Positions 23,721 to 34,783 of a DNA stretch of 64,000 nucleotides are shown here, in pieces. The notes beneath the pieces were generated by a model. It had not been told where the DNA came from. It worked only from the letters and a program-made list of their open reading frames with translations, and made no database searches. Position numbers and translations under genes: made by a program. How positions within the stretch are numbered: the first letter of the stretch is position 1; each line of letters starts with the position of its first letter. Source of the DNA: Cryptomeria japonica (lineage: Eukaryota; Streptophyta; Pinopsida; Cupressales; Cupressaceae); assembly GCF_030272615.1 (NCBI RefSeq), contig NC_081415.1, forward strand, positions 372,043,809 to 372,107,808. Direction: 5' to 3'.

Positions 23721-26700
23721 TTCTTCTTCTTCTTCTTCTTCTTCTTCTTCTTCTTCATTGTCATTGAGAAACTGTCAATCGTGATCATCATCCACTTCAT
23801 CTTCTACTTCTTCGGTATCTTCTTCTTCCATCACATTATACTTTATCGACATTCCTCTTGGATCATGTCTAACAACAAATGACCAACCCGGTTTATGTGG
23901 AACCTCTGAGTAAAATACTTACTTACATTGGCTTGGAAGAACATAGGGCTCATCCCCAACTAGTTCAAATGACCTTGTATTTAGCATTATAAAACCATTA
24001 TCATGTTCAATAACAGTTCTATCAGGATCATTTTTATTCAATCATAGCCTGTACCATTTGATGACGAACAAAACTAATTTGAAGGAATTAAAGTCACACT
24101 CAAGTATATCATCCAAAATGCCATAGTATCGATTTTGAGAATGTTGAGGATGAATGTCATTTCTTGATGAAATATATGTCACCTCAAAGACTGCAGTGAT
24201 GCCAGAATCACAAGTTTTCTTCGTGTCATCCAACTTTTTTATGTGAAATTTATGACCATTGCAGCACATAGCATTGTGGTGTTTGACTTGCGATATGTCA
24301 AACATGTAAAATTTATTGCATTGTGAGTTGATAAACATATGGGTGATTAATAAATTTATACGTACTTGTTTATCTCTTAAACCATATGCTAAATCAATTT
24401 CCCTTTGCGTAACATTGGAATCTCCATTACGATGTGCTTCTTTAACCAATGAAGCCACACCTTCCCATGTTAACATGCGTCCAAAATGTTGACAATGTTC
24501 AATCCATACCGTCATCCAATCAAGATTGTTTGCAATATACAAATTTAGTGCATCCCACTCTTGACCAACTGTACAAAAAATAAATAGACGTCTTACAATC
24601 GATTTATTTTGAAGATTAAGAATTAATTAAATACATAACATCTTATTATTACCTCTCACTTTCCTCAATCTACCTTTCCCCGTCAAGTACTCCCCTTCTA
24701 ATTTGTTAATGGTGTTGGGATCCCAAATGCGATCCACATGGATCTTTGCTGCAAACTTAGGAAGATATTCAGAAATGTACACCATAGTCTAGTATACCAT
24801 ATATCCATCCACCATAGAACCCTCAGGATGTGCTCTTTGTCGAACCAAAGCCTTAAAAAATTTCAAGTGCCTCTCAACCATCCACATTGACCTAGTGTGT
24901 ACAGGTCCACACAATTCAATCTCCTCAACTTGGTGTATGAGGTAGTGTTCTTGTGCATTGAAAAAAGCTGGAGGTAGACACTTTTGCATTTCACACATTA
25001 AATGAGGAATTTTTTTCTTCCAATATTTTATATCGTCTTTATGGATTTATTTACATGACAACCACCTACAAGGTATTCAAGACGCAAAAAAATATATTAC
25101 ATAACAAGTAAAATAAATCGCAAATATAATATCTATACAACAAACTAAACAAATATCACTACTTACCTCATATATTTTCCAAGATCATATATGACTTGCT
25201 TGACATTATTGTTGAAGTCGTCTGGGAGAGATAGAGGTAGAACGTACTGCAACAATTATAAAATTATCTTTTCATTTTTTTGTAACATAATGAAAAGTAC
25301 ACGTACGCGTAGTACTTAAATACATACTAAAAACACAAGAACATGAATTACCTTAATGAAGGTATGCCAATCATACGTTTTCATCCCTAGCCCAAATTCA
25401 CTTTTCTTTGATATGAGATTGTTTATGTTCGCAAAAAATCCTGTGGGACATCAAATTTTTTGTATGACTTATTTTATAGCATTGCTTTGTTGGTTCATTA
25501 ATAACCAAGGAAGCTCACTTATATTAATCTGGTCTCCATGGCTATTTGATTGAATGACATTTATCATTGCATGATTGGAATCCTGAATGTCACTACATAT
25601 TTTGACAATTTTTTCTTTGCCACGCCTTCCATCCAATATTTTCCATACTGTCTCTGTTATATTCTTTCCAATATGCATACTATCAAACAAATGAACAATT
25701 TCTAACTGCTCGTAGTAGGGAAACCTACAAAATTGTCGGGGATAACTTTTTATTCTCTTAGGAAGGTGGTCATTTATGCCTTCATGACCTTCATGATCAT
25801 CAATCACATCATTAGTAAACAAAACAAAGTAGAAAAGATGTTTTATGACAAACCAATAGATGGAATGGCATTACATTGACGATTAATTCTATTATATTCC
25901 AACTTCGATAGGTGAGGTGTCATTCTTCGTGGCTTTGATGTATTCTCTTCTTTCCCATTGAAAAGATGTTTTTTAGTATTTTGATACTTATGATTTTTGT
26001 GGAGAAAGTGCCTATACTCATCAAACATCTGCTTTCCTAAACTTTTTGAATGACGAGATTTCATCTTTGGACCACAAACAAGACATGCAAATTTTCCCTT
26101 TGTTTGAAGACCTACAAGATAATGTATAATTGGATTCAATATGATAATTTTTTGAATTATAATGTTCATGCACAACTTAAACACTATAACATACCACAAA
26201 AATGTGTTAGCCCCGGGGCATCGTGTATTGTCCATAGAAGCATCACATGGAATTGAAATTGTCTTTGTCCTATTGGTCTAGAGACATCATACATAGTGAC
26301 ACCATTCCATAACTCCAACAACTCATCGATAAGAGGCTCGATATATGCATTCATATCTTTAACTTGGTACTTACCTAATCGAATGAATAAAAACATTACA
26401 TAATTATTATGACCATTTTACTGCAATATTTATAATTAAATTTAGATGACTATATTTAAATGATAAAATACCTGGAACAATCATTGCCAACATTATGTGC
26501 TCCCTCTTTATTGACATCCATGGAGGAATTTTATTGTTGAGAACAAAAACAGGCCACACTGAGTGATCTCATATGTCCAAATGAATTAACACCGTCCGCA
26601 GCCAATGAAAGCCTGAGATTACGAGGTTCTTCTTTAAAGTGTGGCCACTTTTCCTCTATGTCCATAAATGTTGAACCATCCACAAGCATTCAAATAATGT

Positions 26701-27788
26701 CATCTCGACTTCTATTGTGTGCATGGTAATCCATAAATTGTGCCAAGCTAGTGCACTTGAATAATCATTGCATACGTGGAATAATGGGAATATAGCAAAG
26801 AACCTTGAGAGGAACCCTTTTTGTTATTTGATCTGTTTGAGATCTATTGATATGACATTCGGGGCATTCAATTCGAAATTCATGTTGTTTGTGATATATA
26901 ATATGATCATTGGGACAAGCATCTATTGCTTGATACTCCATTCCAATATCTTTCATAACGGCAGATAATTCTCGGTATGAGCGAGGTAGAATATTTGATG
27001 GTGGTAACAAAAACTCACCTATCAATCTATAGCGAAAAAATATAATTTGTTATAATAAAGAATATTAATGGTAAAACATGATTCATAGTTTATTATGACA
27101 TATATGACACACCTTAACATACGTGACATTGTTATGTTGGATAAACCATTCATAACCTTCAAGTTCACCAACAACAATATAGTGGAGAGAAGAGTTGCCT
27201 TCAAGCCTTCATAAAGGGCCTCAGATGCCTTCTCAAGTAGAGGGACATCATGAAAAACATCAAGGTCATCTTCATCATCATGATTAGATGCGTGAGTACT
27301 AAATGAGTCATGGATCAATGTATTTGTACCATCATCTTCAATTGTGTTTTCTGGCTCATGATCGTCATCTTCCATGGGATCATTTTTTTAGCTTCGATAT
27401 TCACACCTCCATGTTTGTCCTCTTTGAAAACCATATTCTCAGGGTTGTGTTGATCCATACCATGTGCTCCGGGGTGCTCGACCTATATAAAATTGATAGG
27501 AACAAATAAACCGTGATCATGATCTCATCATCACATGATTTATTATGTATATAAATTGTCGCCATGATATAACGAAAAAATTACCAATGGATGATAATCA
27601 TGTCCACCTTCAATGTGACCATTTAGCCTACAATGTTTCTTCACTGTTTTGATTAGAAGTCTTCTAGTCTTTAACCCCTTACAAATTTTGCACGGACAAT
27701 AACATTTTCCATCACCTTTTCTTTTCAAGTTAGACCACAATCTAGCAATTGTCTCCTTATTTTGTTGTTCGTTGATATTGTCTGACAT
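23571..27788 (-). pseudogene. tnp2: CACTA transposase, tnp2 family
   Basis: Starts at 27788 with a Transpos_assoc module (KCYCPCKICKGLKTRR..., about 27700-27600). The tnp2 core follows: EALYEGLKATLLSTILLLV near 27220, IDACPNDHIIYHKQHEFRIE with a CPECH motif near 26850, NLRLSLAADGVNSFG near 26600, SIKREHIMLAMIVPG near 26480, FHVMLLWTIHDAPG near 26250, and FACLVCGPKMKSRHSKSLGK near 26060. Next come DUF4218 (LPPAFFNAQEHYLIHQVEE...ERHLKFFKALVRQ, 24990-24790) and DUF4216 (RYYGILDDILECDFNS near 24120, PYVLPSQ near 23950). Exons are separated by GT-AG introns. The protein cuts and inserts the element. In-frame stops (for example near 26695, 25465 and 23775) and short exon remnants indicate inactivation. 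Confidence 0.88.
23597..23757 (-). repeat. Compound microsatellite (ATC/ACCATC/CAT/CTT)
   Basis: On plus: about 16 CACCAT hexamers, then about 12 CAT triplets, then about 13 CTT triplets. On minus, in frame with the transposase past its TGA at 23775, it reads poly-Glu, poly-Asp and then (Gly-Asp)n, an acidic tail ending at TGA 23571-23573. Confidence 0.9.
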
Positions 27789-27800
27789 GGTCTTTCTTCA

Positions 27801-29380
27801 CTGGCAAGAAAATAGAAATTATCATCATTGAACAAAGCATCTTATTGAATTTAGATTTATAGTTTGCTTATTTTGCATATAAGCTCACCCAAATATTTTA
27901 CAATTATTTTTCATCAAGATTCCCTCAGGAGCTGGCAGATCCTGCTTCCATACTTTAATTCTATTTTCTCAAAGGACAATCCTAAAAATCCATGCATTGC
28001 AAACAACTTTTTACACCTTTTTTGGTTGTGGTGGCATCACAGAGAGTTTGCATCAATAAATGAAGAACATGCCAATGCTTTTAATGCAGCAGTAGAAGTC
28101 TCTCTTATTCAATATCTCTAGTGAAAGCCCCATGATCTTTTGTTGGAGTAGAATTTGTTATATTCTAGAAAGGGTCTTGTCCTTTGTTGATGTGATATTC
28201 ATCTACCTCAAGAAATAATTGTTCTTTTCTCCAACAAGAAGTGGAACTAAATGAAGATCTAGCACCATGAAATGAATCCTCAAAAGGATTACTATAGTTA
28301 GTTTTGGTAGATAATGATCTGGGTAAAATACTAATGTGGCTTTAGGAAACATTATGTACTAGCTTAGCATACTCTAACAACTTTGTTGTGACATGCTACA
28401 TTCAATTAAGTCTCCATCGGTATCTCTATTGTGTTTATGGATTGGGATTCAATGTACTCTTTTTATACACAGATTTTACTTTCAGCTGAGGATGTTTGTA
28501 TGTACTTACTTGTCTTTTGATTGTATTCCTATTTCAATCATTTCTTCTATCAACAAATCATTTGTTGTAAGTTGTACAAGTGGAAGCTTGAACATGCCTT
28601 CCATGCTAGCCTTGTTGATATGTTCAACACCATCTTGTGCAACAAATCTTTAGAACTCCACTATTTCATTGAAGAGTGAGTAGTAGGGACAATCTAGGAC
28701 ACTTACAGAGGTTTTACAAGAGAGACAAATAGACCTAAATATTATGGCTTAATAATGATCAATAGGTAAATAGATAAGAAACTCTCAATATCAAAATGAC
28801 TTTCTCAATTGTCTTTACTAGAAATGGATAGATCTGCTAATAATGGCTTTATGACTGTATGCCAACTTTAGACTCAATCCAAGAAGACCTAGAACTAATA
28901 TGCGATATCTAGATTTATGATCTCTATAATATAACAATCCCATAATTATGTTTCCACGCATCTATACCACAACACAAACATCATGCTAGTGTTTAGCCAT
29001 AGAAATTGATATCCTAATTATAGAATGTGAAATATGCACATAACTATGAATAAAGATTAAGAAAAACAAAGAAAGATGCTTATTGCAAACATAAATGACT
29101 AATGGACAAGAATTGAATTCATTGTAGATAGTTTTGAATATCAAATTCACTTATTTGTGTGCATTTACTAACTCATCTACTTGTGGCCAACCATTTATCT
29201 CTTTCATAAATTAAACACTTATTAATAACATTAAATGGCTGAGTAATTATGTTTTAGTTGAAATTGAAAATAAAATATTTTATTTCAGGACAGCTCTTAC
29301 TATTCCCTATCATATTTTAGACTCTTAGTTTTGTTAGTAGTGGTTTGATGTCTTTGGAGCTGATCATTGCATTTCTTTAG
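27801..29380. other. Noncoding stretch between CACTA genes and PPR fragment
   Basis: No recognisable coding homology. It should include the 5' terminus of the CACTA element, but neither TIR nor target duplication could be assigned. Confidence 0.4.
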
Positions 29381-29382
29381 TT

Positions 29383-30165
29383 ACGTTTGCCAGTGTACTC
29401 CCAGCCTGTGCCAAAATGGGAGCTTTGGAATAGGGTATGGACATCCATCAAAGCATAAAAGATAGAGGAATTTTGTTAGATGTAGTTGCAACTACACAAA
29501 ATGGATTTGTTGAGAAGGCTTTAGAAACTTTCAAGCAAATGCAATCGGCAGGTGTAAAGACAAATTCCATGACCATTGCTACTATCCTCCCTACCTGTGC
29601 CAAAATGGGAGATTTGGAACAGGGTATGGACATTCATCAAAGCATAAAGGATAGAGAAATTTTGTCAGATGTTGTAGTTGTAACTGCCCTAGTAGACATG
29701 TATGCAAAATGTGGAAGCATAGACAAGGCACGTGAACTATTTGATAGAATGCCTAAAAGAAATATTGTCTTGTGGACTGCAACGATTGCTAGATAGGCAC
29801 AAAATGGATTTGTCGAAAAGGCTTTAGACACTTTCAAGCAAATGAAATTGGAAGGCATAAAGCCAAATTCCACAACCTTTGCTAGCATCCTCCCTGCCTG
29901 TGCAAAAATGGGAGCTTTGGAACAGGGTATGGACATCCATCAAAGCATAATAGATAGAGGAATTTTGTTAGGTGTTGTACATGCAAATGCCCTACTTGAC
30001 ATGAATGCAAAATGTGGAAACATGGACAAGGCTCGTGAATTGTTTGATACAATGCCGCAAAGAGATGTGATCTCATGTGAACAATCAACATGTGCATATA
30101 CGGGAGGAAGGGATTGCTGCTACAAAATTGGACGCTCACTCCTCAATCATAGTTCTATGGTTTTA
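29383..30165 (+). pseudogene. PLS-class pentatricopeptide repeat fragment
   Basis: Three tandem PLS units: FASVLPACAKMGALE at the start, EKALETFKQMQSAGVKTNS near 29511, and EKALDTFKQMKLEGIKPNS near 29817, with VDMYAKCGSIDKARELFDRM near 29695 and a second MNAKCGNMDKARELFD near 30000. The second and third units are about 300 bases apart and nearly identical. PPR proteins bind organellar RNA. Here there is no start, transit peptide or E/DYW domain. TAGs replace Gln (LE*GMD, near 29430) and another codon (AR*AQNGF, near 29795); a deletion joins LLDVVA directly to TTQNGFVEK in the first unit; the frame is lost after RDVIS at about 30075. A decayed, truncated copy of a PPR gene. Confidence 0.88.
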
Positions 30166-30169
30166 TGAG

Positions 30170-30589
30170 ATTAAACTAGGACAATTAACCACCACATGTA
30201 TATTTTTTGCAACATGAAACTAAAAACTAGGGAAATTTGAATCTACCTCCTGCGCGGGATTGCCTTCGATGCGGGTTTGATATTCTTGGGGGTTGAATTC
30301 ACCACGGATGCCTACATGGGATTGCAATTCACAAATGAATTCCTTGCCTCTTTTTTAATTTTTTAATGGCCGTTGTAGTCGGAATTACAATGAACATGAG
30401 CACTTTTTTGAAAAAAAAAAAATTCTCATTGCTAATGCCTTCTTCGTCGAAACCAAATGGGAAATTTCCGTTGGAATTACAACGAATGCGGGCATTTTTT
30501 CAAAAAAAATCAAATTTGGCCACAATATACCTTCTCCGTTGGAAACCTCAGTCCAAAATCTAGTCCAAATGTATTAGTGAGCTTCCTTG
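30170..30589. other. Noncoding junction with a short direct repeat
   Basis: GGAATTACAATGAACATGAG followed by CACTTTTTTG and an A run (about 30380) is echoed at about 30470 by GGAATTACAACGAATGCGGG followed by CATTTTTTC and an A run, spacing about 91 bases. No gene seen. The 3' LTR expected for E2 was not recognised here. Confidence 0.5.
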
Positions 30590-32165
30590 TACGGGCCATT
30601 ACCATCTATGCTATTAGGGATTGTTGGGGGACTGCTATGCCTAGATCAATGATCACATGGAATGGCCATTGGTTGGGGTCAGGTTATAGAGTAGATGATG
30701 ACAGAGGGGACCTGGTTTGCATGGGGACCATGCATGCTATCGCACTTATATTGGGAGCTACATGAGGTAGTATACCGAGAGGTGAGCTCATCAGGAGTGG
30801 GGATCACGCTGCTTCATATTTGGGCATGAGAGCACTTACCTATTACCCGACCGGTGAGTCTTGAGATTTAAGGCAGTAGACCAGCCCTATGTATATATGT
30901 ATGGTGTTAAGATGAGTTAACCCCACTTGGGGAAGTTAGAGTGGTGGTGGCGAGCACTGGGTGATTTAGATACAATGATCTGGAGGCCTTATATTGAGTG
31001 CAAGCCCTGGGAGGATGATGCAGAGGCCTTGTCGTATGTGTTTATGACACGATACCTCATTGATAAGACAACCTAAAATGTGGAGAGATAGGTACCTGGG
31101 AGAGTGCTGAGATAGTTTGGATGGAGGCAAGGATTGCCGAGTGGATCTGGAGAGTATGCACGAGTGGTCCGAGAGAGGTTCTAGTGGGGGCCAGTATTAC
31201 CCTATGATCAGGCTTTAGCAGAGTTTCAGACTCTACAGTTGAGACCATGGCAGATGAGGTCGGGGATGGTAGATGCAGGTGTTATTGATGAGTACACGCA
31301 ATATATTGTGGCACATCCCATTCCACGCATATCAAATCCAACAAAGCTGATTCCATCCTTTGAGGAGGAGAGGAGATAGAGATGGAGGAGGAAAGGAGGT
31401 CACAGAGTGGTAGTAGGAGGACAAGGGAGAGGTGATGGAGGAGGAGGGGATGGAGGAGTAGGAAGTGGGGGGGTGGTTTTGGAGGGGGTAGGGGATTTGG
31501 AGGTGGAGGTGGTGGAGGTGGATGGTTACAGTGGAGAGGGAGAGGCGGGCAGACATTGCGACTGTCACAGGGGCCTTTGATGCAGGGAGGAGTGAGATTA
31601 GGTGGTAGGGATATGGGGGAGGGAGAGGCACCTATGGATATGGGAGAGGGAGCCACTGGAGGAGGAGAGGGAGCTACTGGAGAGACACCTATGGATATGG
31701 GGGAGGGAGTAGGAGATCTGTGGGATCATATGCTATATTTTTTGTAGACGCGGCTAGAGGATATGGAGGCGGAGGTTGCAGCTAGAGATGTTCAGCTGTT
31801 TGCATGGGAGTCAGAGTTGACTGTAGTGTTGTGGGAGAGAGATGATGCGATGGAGAGATTGATAGAGCTATAGGAGAGAGTATGGGTTGGGGTAGGAGCA
31901 CAGGGTCCTACTGGAGAGGTGATGAGGGAGATTCGGCGAGCACATGTTGAGATAGAGTATTGGTGGGGTTTATATGAGCAGGTGGTGCCAGCCAGTCAGC
32001 GAGTATTGAGCTATTCATAGATGCATCGGGCGAGATCAGAGCAGTCTCAGAGGCTGCAGAGTAGTGGTGGTGTGATGGTCCTCCACAACGAGATAGTGCA
32101 GGCGGTGCAGGGGGTAGTGGGGGAGCAGGTGGTGCTGGTGGTGATGGTGGTGTAGCATCTGGTCA
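30590..32165 (+). pseudogene. PMD gene carried by element E2 (antisense to its pol)
   Basis: The core at 30889-31330 reads LEWWWRALGDLDTMIWRPYI, then SYVFMTRYLIDKTT and RVLR*FGWRQGLP, the C-terminal PMD hallmark (IW.PY...RVLRQFG.RQ.IP); the TAG stands for the conserved Gln. A Gly/Arg-rich linker follows (31370-31730), then a charged helical tail (LEDMEAEVAARD...ERDDAMERLIEL, 31745-31875), the same architecture as the PMD genes at 46.7-49.1 and 52.7-55.3 kb. The N-terminal half containing the TLEDV motif is missing; 30590-30860 is open but poorly matched. At least five further TAGs. Orientation is opposite to the gag-pol at 34784-42041. Confidence 0.75.
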
Positions 32166-33769
32166 AAGTGGCATTTGAGAGAGCATTTATGTATTTTATT
32201 ACATTGTCATTTTGGACTATGTCTCGGATGGCTCTTGGTAGCCAATATTTTTGACTTCATTTTACTCTGATACATGTATGTTTTTGCGAGATGATATGAT
32301 CTGATATATGAGGAGATCCCATATTTTGTGATGATATGCATGTTGATGATATGTATGGATTTATGTAGGATGATGATCTATGATTTGTACTTAGATGGAT
32401 ATTTGTACTTACTATATGTATGTGTTTATGAGATGATTCCTATATGCATGTTATGTTTGATTTATATGACGTCTATATGCATGTTATGTTTGATTTATAT
32501 GATGTCTATATGCATGTTTATGAATGTGATGCTAATATGTGGATGCAGGTTTATATATGCATGATTTGTTGGTGAAATGCTTTATGTATGTAATGCCATG
32601 ATGATTATGTATGCATAATGAATGATGCTAACGATGATATAGATAGTACTTGTGTGTTATGTTGATGAAATGATGATATGCAGTGATGTTTGATATGTTG
32701 AAATGCAATGAGTAAAATGATGTATGTAAATGCATCTAGATGGTTTAAAATGAATGTAAAATGGATAACAAATGCAAAGTACAAATGTTTATGTGATGAT
32801 ATTTAGATGAATGCGCGTGTAAAATGTATAAACCAAAGTTTGAGACAAATGGTTTTTTGTTATGATCTAAATGTTGATAAAATATGATTAAGTGAAATGA
32901 TAATGTGATGATAATGCAACTCATGGGTAATGAACAACTGCACCTTATTGCAATTTAAACGGACAATGAATGCATTATGAATCCTAAATGAAATCGTTTG
33001 TAAGATGAAAATGAGTGAGTATAAGAATATACGAGATGGATAGATGAATGCACTTTTAACTAATGGATAGATAAATAAATGTATGCAACTAAGGAAATCT
33101 AAACAAATGCATGGTAATTAAATGTAAATGATGATGAATGATGAGTTTAAATGATACTAAATGAATACATAGTAATGGTTAATAATGATAATATGTAATA
33201 ATGAGAAATTCATGCAAATGAATCTAAATATTGTGATTTTACAAGGATGAAATGATACTAATGCAAGTAAATGATAATGAACTATATGTATTCAAAATGC
33301 AACTAAATGATATTAAATGCCTTGTAATGAACCTCTAAAAAAATGAAGTTAATAATGCCTATATGCATGTACATGATAATGAACTTAGGTTTATTTAAAT
33401 GTAGCTAAATGTAATGAAATGATGATGTGTTCATGATAGATGAATGCAAGGCTGTTTAGACTTTGCATGATGCACTGATGATGTATAAGAGAACTTTGTC
33501 GTGATTGTATCCAAGACCAATTTGTTTCATTTTAAAAACTTGTTCACACTTGCATACAAAACCATACATATGAATAATGAATGATTAAATGGATGGGTGA
33601 TATGTAACGGAATGTAATATAAACAGATGAGATGAAATGATGATCCATATTGCTTTATTTTCATCATTGAGCATGGTAGTATCAATCTTGGATGAGGCAA
33701 TAGGAACCAAGGATGGAGCATTGTACCTGCAAACAAGCATCATAAATAAAGAATAAAGAATATGGACCC
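32166..33769. other. ATG/TGA-rich low-complexity region
   Basis: From about 32270 to 33480 the plus strand is saturated with ATG, TGATG and AAATG words (ATGATGATATGCATG...). It occupies the space between the PMD gene and the inverted repeat block at 33770. The corresponding part of E3 (46.1-46.6 kb) has a similar bias on the opposite strand. Confidence 0.6.
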
Positions 33770-34010
33770 TCCATAATGGTTCATGCTCATATGGTCGAGG
33801 TATATGCTATAGTCAGCAAGCCATAGTGATCCATGACTAGATTTTTTCATATGATCACGTAGCTTAGTGAACTTCCCACGTAGACACCATTAGTACATGC
33901 CCCAAAACTTCATTGGAATAAATCGCAGAAGATACACAAACAAAAATGATACCTAGAAACCATCTCGACCACTCTAATCACTTGTGGATATCCCAGAGTA
34001 GCGTAGGAAC
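33770..34010 (-). repeat. Inverted-repeat block shared with E3
   Basis: The reverse complement of this stretch aligns by eye with 45830-46035: GTTCCTACGCTACTC against GTTCCTATGCTACTC, CCACAAGTGATTAGAG against CCACAAGTGACTAGAG, CCAATGAAGTTTTGGGG against CCAATGAAGTTCTAGGG, and CATACCTCGACC shared exactly. It shows that E2 and E3 are related elements in opposite orientation. Confidence 0.75.
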
Positions 34011-34783
34011 CTGATATAAATGAATAAATAACCTACAAACCAACCAAGTACTTGATAGCTTAAACAAAATTTTCTTGTCAAAGAAAATGTCATCTTGTCT
34101 TTGTTTTAGTAAGGAAGGATGCATCCTTTGTTAAGACAGTTGTGTGGGTCGATGTTAATTGTTTGGTTGATGTGATAAGTGATCATTGTTAGAGTATCTC
34201 AAAAATGTTTATTCGGTATCAGTGTGGATGTGTATGTACAATGCGTTGCCATGTTTTTGATTGATTTTTGATGTTTTATCATGTTTTTGGATTTTGTGAG
34301 TGTTTTTTGGATGTTTCTGGTATTTTATGATTATTTTTTGAATGTTTTTGGTATTTTGTGAGAAACATTTCCAAATGAAGAACCCAATGAATCATAAGTA
34401 ATGCAAAATCCACTTCCATCAATAGGTTAAGGGCATTGCCCCCAGTTTAGACATGACTATGAAAAAGCGGGACACAAGACGCATGAAGTACTATCCTTGA
34501 TTGCATATCAATAACAAGCCATGGCTTGGATAGATGGATGAGTGGAGGAAACAAATGTGATCACAACAAGTTTGAAAGACACTAGAGCCATAGCCTTTAC
34601 AAGTGGTGCTTGTTTGCTAGGTTTTCACCATTGCACTTACCCAATGCCACCAGAGTGGTTGTTCACCATTTGGATGCATGATTTTTCTTTACTATTTTGA
34701 TTTTTTTGTATTTTCTTCAAGAAATTTATCTAAATGTTTTTGGTGTTTTTTGTGGTGTATGGGAGCCTGATGCTTTGTACAAC
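34011..34783. other. Region between integrase end and E2/E3 shared block
   Basis: T-rich words (TTTTTGGATGTTTTTGG type, 34250-34370) mirror the A-rich repeats at 45.0-45.5 kb on the other strand. No ORF. Confidence 0.5.

Larger units (their letters stand above)
20266..27800 (-). mobile_element. CACTA (En/Spm-like) DNA transposon body
   Basis: Two genes on minus in the order typical of CACTA elements: tnp2-type transposase (27788 to about 23570), then a second multi-exon gene (23140 to 20266). Termini and the 3-base target duplication were not identified, so limits are those of the genes. Both genes carry several nonsense codons, so the copy is probably not autonomous. Confidence 0.7.

Noticed and set aside
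23543-23800. ORF of Lys, Met and Val runs on minus
   Set aside because: Out-of-frame reading of the compound microsatellite; the transposase frame there gives Glu/Asp/Gly-Asp.
19072-28121. CACTAGA at 19072 and TCTAGTG at 28115 as CACTA inverted termini
   Set aside because: Only seven bases agree and the flanking trinucleotides do not match, so chance is likely.
31282-31656. Pro/Leu-rich minus ORF
   Set aside because: Complement of the Gly/Arg-rich linker of the PMD pseudogene on plus; composition explained by that repeat-like sequence.
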